Below the pieces are notes generated by a model. That model made no database searches and was not told where the DNA came from. It saw only the letters and a list, made by a program, of their open reading frames with translations. Positions 8,888 through 16,638 of a stretch of 64,000 nucleotides of DNA are shown here, piece after piece. The stretch is taken from positions 62,001 to 126,000 of the forward strand of contig DYEY01000068.1 of NCBI GenBank assembly GCA_020725465.1, given 5' to 3'. This stretch comes from Dethiobacter sp. GTDB lineage: Bacteria; Bacillota; Dethiobacteria; Dethiobacterales; Dethiobacteraceae. The position numbers were made by a program, and so were the translations under genes. Numbering within the stretch: position 1 is the first letter of the stretch; each line of letters starts with the position of its first letter.

Positions 8888-9148
8888 ATGACCTCCGAAA
8901 TAGTCAGGGTCCGTTATAAAGGTCAGGTTACCATTCCGCAATCCCTGCGCGAGAGACTTGAAATTGGCGAAGGCGATTATCTAAGTTGTGAACTTCACGG
9001 GGACAGCCTGGTAATAAGAAAGATTCCTGCCTTCAGGCAGTCCAGCTATAATGATGGTATCTGGAATCTGATCGGGACGGCGGAAGATAAAGAAGGCTGC
9101 ACGGACATTTCCGAAAACAAGTACAGATACCTGGGTGAAAAATCATGA
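8888..9148 (+). CDS. AbrB-type antitoxin (VapB-like)
   Basis: 86 aa. The N-terminal 50 residues are a SpoVT/AbrB swapped-hairpin DNA-binding domain, recognisable from RVRYKGQVTIPQSLRERLEI and GDYLSCELHGDSLVIRK. The C-terminal part is variable and is expected to wrap the toxin. AAAGGAGGG lies 7 nt before the ATG. Its stop overlaps the VapC start by 4 nt, the usual toxin-antitoxin arrangement. Expected to neutralise VapC and repress its own promoter. Confidence 0.88.
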   Translation: MTSEIVRVRYKGQVTIPQSLRERLEIGEGDYLSCELHGDSLVIRKIPAFRQSSYNDGIWNLIGTAEDKEGCTDISENKYRYLGEKS

Positions 9149-9558
9149 AGGTTTTTGTAGACTCCAGTGCTATCGCAGCTCTGATAATAAAAAATGATAA
9201 AAACCACCTAAAAGCGGTCAGCGTTTTAAAAAAGCTTACAGACTCTCAGGCCGAATTAATACTTTCAAATTTTGTCCTGGCTGAAACATATAATTTAATA
9301 GCCGCGCGGACCTATCCCGTTAAAGCCAGGGAGTGGTTGCTGTCAAATACCTGGTCTGTAGAACGGGTCAGCGCCTCTGATGAAAAAGAAGCACTCGCTA
9401 TTATCCAGAGGTATGCTGATAAAGGTTATTCATATACTGATGCAACGAGCTTCTCGTTTATCAAACGTCTTGATTTTAACATGGCTTTTACTTTTGACCG
9501 CCATTTCAGTCAGTTTGGGATACCAACCCAGGCAGAACGGGACTGGGAACTTTTGTAA
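9145..9558 (+). CDS. PIN-domain ribonuclease toxin (VapC-like)
   Basis: 137 aa. Acidic active-site residues of the PIN fold are present: Asp in FVDSSA (residue 6), Glu in VLAETYN (about 48), Asp in YTDATSF (about 98) and Asp in FTFDRHF (about 118). Proteins of this type are Mg-dependent RNases; several enteric VapC toxins cut initiator tRNA in the anticodon loop. The gene overlaps its antitoxin by 4 nt, and its stop codon abuts the promoter of the initiator tRNA gene. The target here is not known. Confidence 0.87.
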   Translation: MKVFVDSSAIAALIIKNDKNHLKAVSVLKKLTDSQAELILSNFVLAETYNLIAARTYPVKAREWLLSNTWSVERVSASDEKEALAIIQRYADKGYSYTDATSFSFIKRLDFNMAFTFDRHFSQFGIPTQAERDWELL

Positions 9559-9559
9559 T

Positions 9560-9588
9560 TTGACACCCTCAATATATCATGTTATAAT
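9560..9588 (+). promoter_or_regulatory. Consensus sigma-A promoter of the initiator tRNA
   Basis: Perfect TTGACA and TATAAT hexamers with a 17-bp spacer. The -35 begins 2 nt after the vapC stop codon. Transcription should start near 9595, about 5 nt before the mature tRNA. Confidence 0.92.
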
Positions 9589-9599
9589 AAAGTTCCTGT

Positions 9600-9675
9600 C
9601 GCGGGGTGGAGCAGCTGGCAGCTCGTCGGGCTCATAACCCGGAGGTCGCAGGTTCGAATCCTGTCCCCGCAACCA
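9600..9675 (+). tRNA. Initiator tRNA-fMet (CAT)
   Basis: A full cloverleaf can be drawn. Acceptor arms are CGCGGGG and CCCCGCA, D arm GAGC/GCTC, anticodon CAT at 9633-9635, T arm GCAGG TTCGAAT CCTGT, and an encoded CCA end. Two marks make it the initiator: the C1-A72 mismatch at the top of the acceptor stem, and three consecutive G-C pairs (GGG/CCC) closing the anticodon stem. Confidence 0.95.
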
Positions 9676-9684
9676 AGAATAGTT

Positions 9685-9713
9685 ACGCTCCGGCTTTTGG
9701 CCGGAGCGTTTTG
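9685..9713 (+). terminator. Terminator of the initiator tRNA gene
   Basis: ACGCTCCGGC pairs with GCCGGAGCGT around a 5-nt loop and is followed by TTTTGTT. It begins 10 nt after the tRNA 3' end. Nothing further is seen up to the aminotransferase gene. Confidence 0.88.
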
Positions 9714-9851
9714 TTGCAACTTTAAGCAACATTTACTTTACACTGCCGGGAAGCTGCCGGGAGCAGTTGATTTGGTTGCCGGGTAAGACAAGGATTTCAG
9801 TCATGGTTGTAGAATAAAATATAAGAACTTCTGGAAAGCGGGTGGACACAA

Positions 9852-11015
9852 ATGTCACAGGCCAAGGGAGGAACCCGTGCCTGCGGGATATCGCCTTTTT
9901 ATGTAATGGAAGTGCTGGAAAAGGCGCATGAGCTGGAGGCGGCGGGGAGGGATATTATACACCTGGAAATCGGCGAGCCGGATTTTGACACGCCGGGACC
10001 GGTGAAAGAAGCGGCGATCCGTGCGCTGACCGTTAATGACACCCACTATACCCACAGCCTGGGCAAGCCCGAGCTGCGGGAAGAGATAGTGGCCTACTAC
10101 AAGCGGCTATATAATGTGGATATACATCCGGAGCAAATCCTGGTCACCTCCGGCACTTCACCGGCCATGTTACTCATCTTTTCCGCGCTGCTGCGTGCCG
10201 GGGACGAGGTGATTATCTCTGACCCGTATTACGCCTGTTACCCGAATCACATCCAATACGCCGGGGGTTACCCTGTCTGTGTCCCGGTCCGGGAAGAGGA
10301 CGGTTTCAAATACAGGAAAGAAGAGATAGCAAAACGCCTGACGCCTGCGGTAAAAGGCATCATGGTCAACTCGCCGGCCAACCCCACCGGCAACGTTTTC
10401 AGTGCCGGTGATCTTGCCGATTTGGCCGGCCTGGCGGAAGAAGGGCGTTATATCGTATCGGATGAAATTTACCACGGTCTTACCTACGAGGGGCGGGACC
10501 ATTCCATCCTGGAGTTCACCGACCGCGCCTTTGTCATCAACGGCTTTTCCAAGAAATATGCCATGACCGGCTGGCGCCTGGGCTATGTTATTGCTCCCAG
10601 GGAGTTTGTGCGGCCCATGCAGATTTTGCAGCAAAACCTGTTTATCAGTGCCTGCTCATTCAGCCAGGCGGCGGCGGTGGCGGCCCTGCGGGAATGCGAC
10701 AGGCATGTGGCAGACATGGTGGAGCTATATGACCAAAGGAGGCGCTACCTGCTAGGGCGCCTTTCGGAAATGGGCATTGCACCCAAAGTAAAGCCCACCG
10801 GCGCTTTCTACACTCTGGCCAACGTTAAGGAATACACAGGCGACTCCTACAGTTTTGCTTTCGAATGCCTGGAGAAAGCGGGGGTGGCGGTAGCCCCGGG
10901 AATTGATTTCGGCCCCAACTGCGAAGGGTATATCCGGATTTCTTACGCCAATTCCCTGGATAACATCAAAGAAGGACTGAACCGGCTGCAGCGATTCCTG
11001 GAAATGAAAAAATAA
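9852..11015 (+). CDS. Class I/II pyridoxal-phosphate aminotransferase
   Basis: 387 aa, fold-type I aminotransferase of the aspartate aminotransferase Ib group. Seen: HLEIGEPDFDTPGPV near the start, NSPANPTGNVFS, YIVSDEIYHGLTYEG, the PLP-binding Lys in FVINGFSKKYAMTGWRLGY (about residue 236), and the C-terminal IRISYANS whose Arg binds the substrate carboxylate. Substrate is unclear; relatives use aspartate, alanine or aromatic amino acids. It has its own transcription unit between two terminators. Confidence 0.9.
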   Translation: MSQAKGGTRACGISPFYVMEVLEKAHELEAAGRDIIHLEIGEPDFDTPGPVKEAAIRALTVNDTHYTHSLGKPELREEIVAYYKRLYNVDIHPEQILVTSGTSPAMLLIFSALLRAGDEVIISDPYYACYPNHIQYAGGYPVCVPVREEDGFKYRKEEIAKRLTPAVKGIMVNSPANPTGNVFSAGDLADLAGLAEEGRYIVSDEIYHGLTYEGRDHSILEFTDRAFVINGFSKKYAMTGWRLGYVIAPREFVRPMQILQQNLFISACSFSQAAAVAALRECDRHVADMVELYDQRRRYLLGRLSEMGIAPKVKPTGAFYTLANVKEYTGDSYSFAFECLEKAGVAVAPGIDFGPNCEGYIRISYANSLDNIKEGLNRLQRFLEMKK

Positions 11016-11045
11016 AACAAAACGTGACTGCTGTAGTCATTAAAT

Positions 11046-11080
11046 AAAAAGCTTTCAGGGGTTAGTCTGAAAGCTTTTTT
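11046..11080. terminator. Bidirectional terminator between convergent genes
   Basis: AAAAGCTTTCAG and CTGAAAGCTTTT enclose an 8-nt loop, with A residues before and T residues after. It serves the aminotransferase on one strand and the 2-oxoacid oxidoreductase operon on the other. Confidence 0.9.
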
Positions 11081-11090
11081 GGTGTTATGG

Positions 11091-11984
11091 CTAAATTGTT
11101 GCCTCCGCAGCGGCCAGGAGCTTGCGCCATTTGCGGCTGACAAAATCCCGGACCTTTTGCCGGTCGGCTGCAGTCATGGTGGAGAAGCGGCGCTGGCGCA
11201 ACAGGTAGTCTTCCACGGGACGGAGACTGTCGGGACGGTGGGTGATGGTGATGCGCTCGCCGTCTTCTGTCTCGTAAAGCGGGAAGACGCCGGTTTCCAC
11301 CGCCAGGCGGGAGAGTTCCACGGACTCGTCGCTGTCGATACCCCAGCCAGGCGGGCAGGGGCACATCAGATGGAAAAAGCGGAATCCTTTTATGTTTTTT
11401 GCTTTTTCCACCTTGGCCAGCAGGTCACGGGGATAGGCGATGGTAGCGGTGGCAGCGTAGGGTACGGCGTGGGCGGCGATGATGGCCATAATATCCTTCT
11501 TGGGATTCTGCTTGATGCGGGGAGCGGGAGTGGTGTTGGACTGGGAGCCAAAGGGTGAGGCGGAACTGCGCTGCATGCCGGTGTTCATATAGGCTTCGTT
11601 GTCGTAGCAGATAAAAATAATATCCTCGTTGCGCTCGGCGGCGGCGGACAGTCCCTGCAGGCCGATATCGAAGGTGCCGCCGTCCCCGGCCAGGACCACC
11701 ACCTGGGTTTCGCTGTCACCGGCGGCAATCAGGCCGCGTTTCAGCCCGCCGCCAACGGCGGCCGAGCTGGGGAAGGGGCAGTGGAATACGTTCAGGTCAA
11801 ATGTGCGCAGGGGAGGCTGCCCGGCAATGATACTGAAGCAGGAGGCGGTGATGACAAAGACTGTTTTTCTGCCCAGCACCTTGGTCAGGTGCCGGATGGT
11901 CAGGACCGCCGAGCAACCGGGGCAGGCGGTATGGCCGGAGAAAAGATATTCTTTGTGCGGCACACCGGCAGCCAAATTTTTCAT
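11091..11984 (-). CDS. Pyruvate/2-oxoacid:acceptor oxidoreductase, beta subunit
   Basis: 297 aa thiamine-diphosphate subunit of a four-part PFOR-type enzyme. Seen: SGHTACPGC with two cluster cysteines near residue 20, VVVLAGDGGTFDIGLQ with the Mg/TPP-binding GDG, and YDNEAYMNTGMQRS. It oxidatively decarboxylates a 2-oxoacid to acyl-CoA and CO2. Its ATG overlaps the alpha-subunit stop by 4 nt. It is last in the operon and is followed by a terminator. Substrate may be pyruvate or a branched or aromatic 2-oxoacid; an amino-acid dehydrogenase heads the operon. Confidence 0.9.
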   Translation of the reverse strand: MKNLAAGVPHKEYLFSGHTACPGCSAVLTIRHLTKVLGRKTVFVITASCFSIIAGQPPLRTFDLNVFHCPFPSSAAVGGGLKRGLIAAGDSETQVVVLAGDGGTFDIGLQGLSAAAERNEDIIFICYDNEAYMNTGMQRSSASPFGSQSNTTPAPRIKQNPKKDIMAIIAAHAVPYAATATIAYPRDLLAKVEKAKNIKGFRFFHLMCPCPPGWGIDSDESVELSRLAVETGVFPLYETEDGERITITHRPDSLRPVEDYLLRQRRFSTMTAADRQKVRDFVSRKWRKLLAAAEATI

Positions 11985-13123
11985 AGCAGGTTCACCGCCC
12001 AGTTTATTTTTTCGCCCTCGGGGCGTTGGGCTTCCAGGGCTCTCGCCAGCAAATCTGGCGATAGATCCAGGCCTCCGGAAACATTCAGTTCGCTGACTTG
12101 CGGACCTTTCGGCAGGCCTTGCAGCGCCGCTTTAACTTCCTGGGCAAATATGCCGCCTACGCCCATGGAAACATTGCGGTCTATGACCACTACCCTGGCT
12201 ACGTGGGGCGCGCCCAGCACCTTTCTTATCCCGTCTGCCGGAAAAGGCCTGAACAGCCTGATCCTGAGCAGCGCTTCCCCCCTGCCGGGCCCGGAGAGGA
12301 AACTTTTCACCGTCTGGGCCATGCCGCCCGCGGTTACCAGTACCGTCTGGGCCCCGGGCGGTCCGGCATACTCCACCGCCGGCCAGCGGCGGCCGAAACG
12401 GAGGGCGAATTCCCGGTATATTTCTTCGTAAATGGCCAGGACCGCCTCTGTAGCCTGGTAGCGCACGCTGAGCAACCGGTGCATAGCCTCGGAGCCCACC
12501 AGGCCGTGGCGGTTTTCTGGTGCATCCAGGTCGATGGCGGGCCGGTCCGGGGGGGACGGCAGGAACAGGTCCACTTCTTTTTGCTCCGGTATGGCGGCGG
12601 CTTCGTAGGTATGGGAAAGGTAAAAACCGTCGTAGTTGACCATTACGGGCAGGCGTGCTGTCTCCGCCAGGCGGAAGGCCATAATGATGGAGTCCAGGAT
12701 TTCCTGGACGCTTGAGCAATAAAGCTGCAGCCAGCCGGTGTCGCGCTGGGACAGGCTGTCAGTCTGGTCCGATTCGATGCACCAGGGCGCGCCTATCGCC
12801 CGGTTGGCGTTGCTCATAACAATGGGCAGGCGGGCGCCCGCGGCCCAGTGGATCAGCTCATGCATATAGGCCAGGCCGTGGGATGAGGTGGCGGTAAAGG
12901 CGCGCGCACCGGCGTAAGCGGCGCCCACGCAGTAGCCAAGGGCGCTGTATTCGGACTCTACAGCGACGAAATCGCCGCCGAATTCACCGCCGGCCCACAT
13001 TTCAGCCAGCGTTTCCATGACCGTGGTTTGCGGGGTGATGGGGTAGGCTGACACCACCTGCGCCCGGCTCAGCCTGACTCCCTGGGCCACTGCCTGGTTG
13101 CCGGTTATTATCTTCTCAGTCAC
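11981..13123 (-). CDS. Pyruvate/2-oxoacid:acceptor oxidoreductase, alpha subunit
   Basis: 380 aa. Pyrimidine-binding domain with SRAQVVSAYPITPQTTVMET near the N-terminus and VESEYSALGYCVGAAYAGAR carrying the TPP-activating Glu, then a transketolase C-terminal-like domain from about residue 240. The start is a GTG at 13123 with GGAGGTG seven nt upstream. The frame is open further upstream, but that part lies inside the preceding gene. It overlaps the fused flavoprotein gene by 8 nt and the beta gene by 4 nt, so translation of the set is tightly coupled. Confidence 0.9.
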   Translation of the reverse strand: MTEKIITGNQAVAQGVRLSRAQVVSAYPITPQTTVMETLAEMWAGGEFGGDFVAVESEYSALGYCVGAAYAGARAFTATSSHGLAYMHELIHWAAGARLPIVMSNANRAIGAPWCIESDQTDSLSQRDTGWLQLYCSSVQEILDSIIMAFRLAETARLPVMVNYDGFYLSHTYEAAAIPEQKEVDLFLPSPPDRPAIDLDAPENRHGLVGSEAMHRLLSVRYQATEAVLAIYEEIYREFALRFGRRWPAVEYAGPPGAQTVLVTAGGMAQTVKSFLSGPGRGEALLRIRLFRPFPADGIRKVLGAPHVARVVVIDRNVSMGVGGIFAQEVKAALQGLPKGPQVSELNVSGGLDLSPDLLARALEAQRPEGEKINWAVNLL

Positions 13124-14726
13124 TTTGGGCCACCTCCATTTCCAGGACCCCGCCCGGGCATTCCCGGGCACAGATGCCACAGCCCTTGCAGTAGTCCAGC
13201 AGGAAGTTCATTTCTCCTTCCGGTTCCACCGCCAGGTCCGGGCAAAAGAGCCAGCAAATCCCGCAGCGGTTGCAGCGCCCGCAGGACAGGCAGCGGGCAG
13301 CCTCTTCTTCGGGCCTGGCCGCCCGGCCCTGCCTGCCGGCAAGGAAGGGATTGAGGGAATCATAGGCAACCACGGGCGCTTTGGCGTCAAAGGGAGGGGC
13401 TATAACCGGGCCTTCAGCAGTGTGCATATCCAGTTCCAGGTACGAGGCGATGGCGCGGGCTCCTTCCCGGCCGGCGCCGATGGCGGCGGCCACGTTGGCA
13501 GGGCCGGTGGCGGCGTCGCCGCCGCCGAAAACTCCGGGCAGACCGGTCCAGGCTGCATCTGAGGTCAAAACGAACCCCGGGCGGACGAAATCCAGTTCCG
13601 GCTCCTGGCCAATGGCCACCAGTACCAGGTCGAAGGCAAGGTCAAAGGCAGAACCGGACACCAGGGCCAGGTTGTCGCCGCGTTTGGAGGCGTCAGCCCT
13701 GACCAGGCGTACTCCCTCCACCTTTTCTTCGCCCAGGATAGCCTGCGGCACAGTCTGGAAGAGGAACTTAACGCCGGCTTCTTCGGCAGCCTTTACTTCT
13801 TCGGGGTGGGCGGGCATAACTTCACGGGTACGGCGGTAAGCCAGGGTAACGTCCGCGCCCTGCAGGCGGGCCAGGCAGGCGGCATCGACGGCGGCGTTGC
13901 CGCCGCCTATCACCAGAGCATTCCTGGCCTTGGGGGCTTCCCCCTCCAGGTGGATTCGGGCTAAGTAGCGGAGGGCGCCGGATACTCCGGGCAAATCCTC
14001 GCCGGGAATGCCGAGCTTCTTCTCCCGGCCGGCGCCGGTGGCAATAAAGACAGCGGCAAAATCGCGGCGCAGCTCTGTGAAGGCTATGTCCCTGCCAATG
14101 GCTTTGCCCACAATAAATTCCACACCCTGCGCTTTAAGCAGGTCGATTTCTGTATTTAACACGTGGCGGGGCAGGCGGTACTCGGGAATCCCCAGGGCCA
14201 ACAGGCCACCCGGTACGGGGTCGCGCTCGAAAACCGTCACATCCGCTCCCAGCAGGGAAAGATAATAGGCACAGGAGAGACCGGCCGGTCCCGAACCAAT
14301 AACGGCTACTTTATGCCGGTGTCCTGTCTTTGCTGCAGCGGGTGGCGCCTCTTTGCCCTTATACTCCCGGTGGCGCCAGGCCCCCAGCTCTCTTTCCAGG
14401 CTGCCGATAGCCACCGCTTCGTCAAACCGGCCGCGGCTGCATTCTTCCTGACAGAAGCGATAGCACACGTACCCGGTTATGGCGGGAAAAGGGTTGGACC
14501 GGGAGATAGCCTGCCAGGCCCCTCGCCAGTCCCCCTCTGACATTAGGCCTATCCATTCCGCCATGCCACCGTGCAGCGGGCAGGCGGCGGCACAGGGCGC
14601 CGTCTTTTCCCGCCGGACGGGGGTAAGGAAACGCCAGTCACCGGTCTTGTTGAACTGGACCGGCATGGTGCCTGAACTTATCCGGTAAGGAACGTCTCCG
14701 GCCTGTTCCTTAAAGGGCAGCTGCAT
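13116..14726 (-). CDS. GltD-like FAD/NAD(P) oxidoreductase fused to ferredoxin (POR delta) domain
   Basis: 536 aa. Residues 40-120 are an N-terminal iron-sulfur domain as in glutamate synthase small subunit (CAAACP, CYRFCQEECSRGR). FAD site VAVIGSGPAGLSCAYYLSLL is near 140, NAD(P) site ALVIGGGNAAVDAACLARLQ near 270, and GGGDAATGPANVAAAIG closes the FAD domain. The last 70 residues hold CLSCGRCNRCGICWLFCP and CKGCGICARECPGG, a 2x[4Fe-4S] ferredoxin like the POR delta subunit. The fusion would pass electrons from 2-oxoacid oxidation to NAD(P)+, as proposed for phenylglyoxylate oxidoreductase. It overlaps genes on both sides. Confidence 0.88.
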   Translation of the reverse strand: MQLPFKEQAGDVPYRISSGTMPVQFNKTGDWRFLTPVRREKTAPCAAACPLHGGMAEWIGLMSEGDWRGAWQAISRSNPFPAITGYVCYRFCQEECSRGRFDEAVAIGSLERELGAWRHREYKGKEAPPAAAKTGHRHKVAVIGSGPAGLSCAYYLSLLGADVTVFERDPVPGGLLALGIPEYRLPRHVLNTEIDLLKAQGVEFIVGKAIGRDIAFTELRRDFAAVFIATGAGREKKLGIPGEDLPGVSGALRYLARIHLEGEAPKARNALVIGGGNAAVDAACLARLQGADVTLAYRRTREVMPAHPEEVKAAEEAGVKFLFQTVPQAILGEEKVEGVRLVRADASKRGDNLALVSGSAFDLAFDLVLVAIGQEPELDFVRPGFVLTSDAAWTGLPGVFGGGDAATGPANVAAAIGAGREGARAIASYLELDMHTAEGPVIAPPFDAKAPVVAYDSLNPFLAGRQGRAARPEEEAARCLSCGRCNRCGICWLFCPDLAVEPEGEMNFLLDYCKGCGICARECPGGVLEMEVAQSD

Positions 14727-15303
14727 AGCACTCCAGCTCCCTTACTTCCGCAAATCCCGCCTCCGCTGCCATCAGGTTCTGGCCGGTGTTGCGGGGAATC
14801 TTCTCTTTCAGTACGGCAAGCAGGGAATCAAGGGTGGCGACGCCGCTCACCCGCACCAGTGCTCCCAGCATTACGGTATTGATAATGGGGATGCCCACGG
14901 AGCCAAGGCCATGCCGGGCGGCTATGCCGGAGGCGTCCAGTCTCCAGACTTCAAAGCTGCGGCCGTTGCAAAAGCTCCAGGCATCCTTTTCACTGGCACA
15001 GTTTAAAAGCAGCAGGCCGCCTGGCTTCAGGCCTTTTAAAACCTGCTCACGGGGCAGTTTGGCGTCAAAAGCTACCACAATATCAGGACGCTGGATCTGG
15101 CAGCGGGGCATTTCCGGGCGGTCTCCCACCCTGACAAAAGCGGTGACCGGCGCGCCCCGCCTTTCTGCACCGTAAATACCGAAAGACTGGACATACTTCC
15201 CTTCACGGTGGGCAGCCTCCGCTATGGCTGTGCCTGCAAAGACAACGCCCTGGCCGCCGCGGCCATGTAAACGAATTTCCACCAGGCCGTTTGTATTAAC
15301 CAT
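14710..15303 (-). CDS. Pyruvate/2-oxoacid:acceptor oxidoreductase, gamma subunit
   Basis: 197 aa. Typical gamma subunit beginning VEIRLHGRGGQGVVFAGTAI, followed by SFGIYGAERRGAPVTAFVRV and PDIVVAFDAKLP. The glycine-rich start is the family hallmark. It contributes to CoA binding and complex assembly. The gene overlaps the fused flavoprotein gene by 17 nt and lies 14 bp after the amino-acid dehydrogenase gene, so it is second in the sigma-54-dependent operon. Confidence 0.9.
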   Translation of the reverse strand: MVNTNGLVEIRLHGRGGQGVVFAGTAIAEAAHREGKYVQSFGIYGAERRGAPVTAFVRVGDRPEMPRCQIQRPDIVVAFDAKLPREQVLKGLKPGGLLLLNCASEKDAWSFCNGRSFEVWRLDASGIAARHGLGSVGIPIINTVMLGALVRVSGVATLDSLLAVLKEKIPRNTGQNLMAAEAGFAEVRELECYAAAL

Positions 15304-15317
15304 AGTATATCCCTCCT

Positions 15318-16388
15318 CTAAAAATCGGACCTCAGTGCGAGAAGTCCTTTTACGGAATTGATTCTCTCCTCCGCCATCCCGGCCGCCACCCGGCAGGGCG
15401 GCACCTTCTGCAACTCTGAGCGCCTGAAGATTAAAGACAACCGCTCACCGATCCGGCCCACGATACCCATTATCTCCTCCGGCAGGTAGCTGGTGCGTTC
15501 ATGGGCTATGTAAATCAGGCCGCCGGCGTTGATCACATAATCGGGAGCATAGAGGATCCCTTTGGCATGAAGGGTATCTCCCAGCCTTTCATCCGACAGG
15601 ACGTTGTTGGCGGCGCCGGCAACAATACGGCAGTTCAGCTCGTTGACCGTAACCTGGTTAATTACGCCTCCCAGGGCACAGGGAGAAAAGATGTCGCAGC
15701 TGATTTTGTGGATGTCGGCCGGATCCGCCCAGACAGCCTGATATTGGGCGGCGACAGCCTTACCCCTTTTCTCGTCAAGATCACTGACGAAGAGTTTTGC
15801 TCCCTCGCCCGCGAGATGTTGACAAAGCACAGAGCCCACACTGCCAAGGCCCTGCACAGCCACGGTGAGACCGGCTAGCGACCGGGTGCCGTACACCTGC
15901 TCCGCACACGCTTTCATGCCCTGCAGCACTCCGTAGGCGGTGGCGGGAGAAGGACAGCCGCCGCGGCCTCCGGCCGGTGTACCGCCAAGAGCATACGCAG
16001 TCTCCCGGCGTATACAGTCAATGTCATATTCGTTAATGCCTGAATCCACCGCTGTAATGTAACGGCCGCCCAGGCGCTCCACAAAACGGCCGAAGGCGCG
16101 CAGAAGCGCTTCATTTTTATGAACAGCAGGGTCACCGATAATTACCGCCTTGCCGCCACCCAGGTCCAGCCCGGCCGCCGCGGCCTTATAGGACATGGCC
16201 CTGGCCAGCATCACCACGTCGGCATACGCCTCTTCTTCGCATGTGTAGGGTTTCATGCGCACACCGCCCATGGCCGGGCCCAGGGTGGTATCATGAATGG
16301 CAATAATCGCTCTCAGGCCGGTAAAGCGGTCGTGACAAAACACCAGCTCCTCAATACCCAGGCGTTCCATACCCTGTATATAATTCAT
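15318..16388 (-). CDS. Leu/Glu/Phe/Val-type amino-acid dehydrogenase
   Basis: 356 aa. NAD(P)-dependent oxidative deamination of an L-amino acid to its 2-oxoacid. Seen: GPAMGGVRMKPY and AMSYKAAAAGLDLGGGKAVI with the substrate and catalytic lysines near residues 65-80, then a Rossmann domain with VAVQGLGSVGSVLCQHLAGEG. The short form and GGVRM point to the leucine/valine/phenylalanine branch rather than hexameric glutamate dehydrogenases. The ATG at 16388 follows AGGGGG; an upstream ATG at 16427 lacks a site. First gene of the operon, it supplies the 2-oxoacid for the oxidoreductase encoded after it. Confidence 0.88.
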   Translation of the reverse strand: MNYIQGMERLGIEELVFCHDRFTGLRAIIAIHDTTLGPAMGGVRMKPYTCEEEAYADVVMLARAMSYKAAAAGLDLGGGKAVIIGDPAVHKNEALLRAFGRFVERLGGRYITAVDSGINEYDIDCIRRETAYALGGTPAGGRGGCPSPATAYGVLQGMKACAEQVYGTRSLAGLTVAVQGLGSVGSVLCQHLAGEGAKLFVSDLDEKRGKAVAAQYQAVWADPADIHKISCDIFSPCALGGVINQVTVNELNCRIVAGAANNVLSDERLGDTLHAKGILYAPDYVINAGGLIYIAHERTSYLPEEIMGIVGRIGERLSLIFRRSELQKVPPCRVAAGMAEERINSVKGLLALRSDF

Positions 16389-16546
16389 CTCCCCATGCCC
16401 CCTGCCATATTCAGAATTGTTTTGCAAATTACTTCACGATCTGCAATATTTTGCAGGCATTCTCTTGCAGACAACAGGCCTGAAAGTCGGCTTGTTTGCT
16501 GCTTGGGACAGTATTTCCGTCGTGTTATCAGTTTTGCTTATATATT

Positions 16547-16564
16547 ATGCAATATTCTCGCCAA
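16547..16564 (-). promoter_or_regulatory. Sigma-54 (-24/-12) promoter of the amino-acid dehydrogenase operon
   Basis: Minus-strand TTGGCGAGAATATTGCAT, with GG and GC exactly 10 nt apart, matches TTGGCAC-N5-TTGC closely. It lies between the activator's terminator and the dehydrogenase start, about 150 bp upstream of the latter. A CAAC...GTTG interrupted palindrome at 16561-16584 sits just upstream. Confidence 0.85.
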
Positions 16565-16598
16565 CGTAAGCAAATTGCGATGTTGGGAGATATCTGAC

Positions 16599-16634
16599 AA
16601 AAAATAATTCACCCTCCTGGTCTGAAGGAGGGTG
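16599..16634 (-). terminator. Terminator of the sigma-54 activator gene
   Basis: CACCCTCCT pairs with AGGAGGGTG around a 7-nt loop, then minus-strand AATTATTTTTT. It begins a few bases after the activator stop and isolates it from the dehydrogenase operon. Confidence 0.88.
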
Positions 16635-16638
16635 TAAT

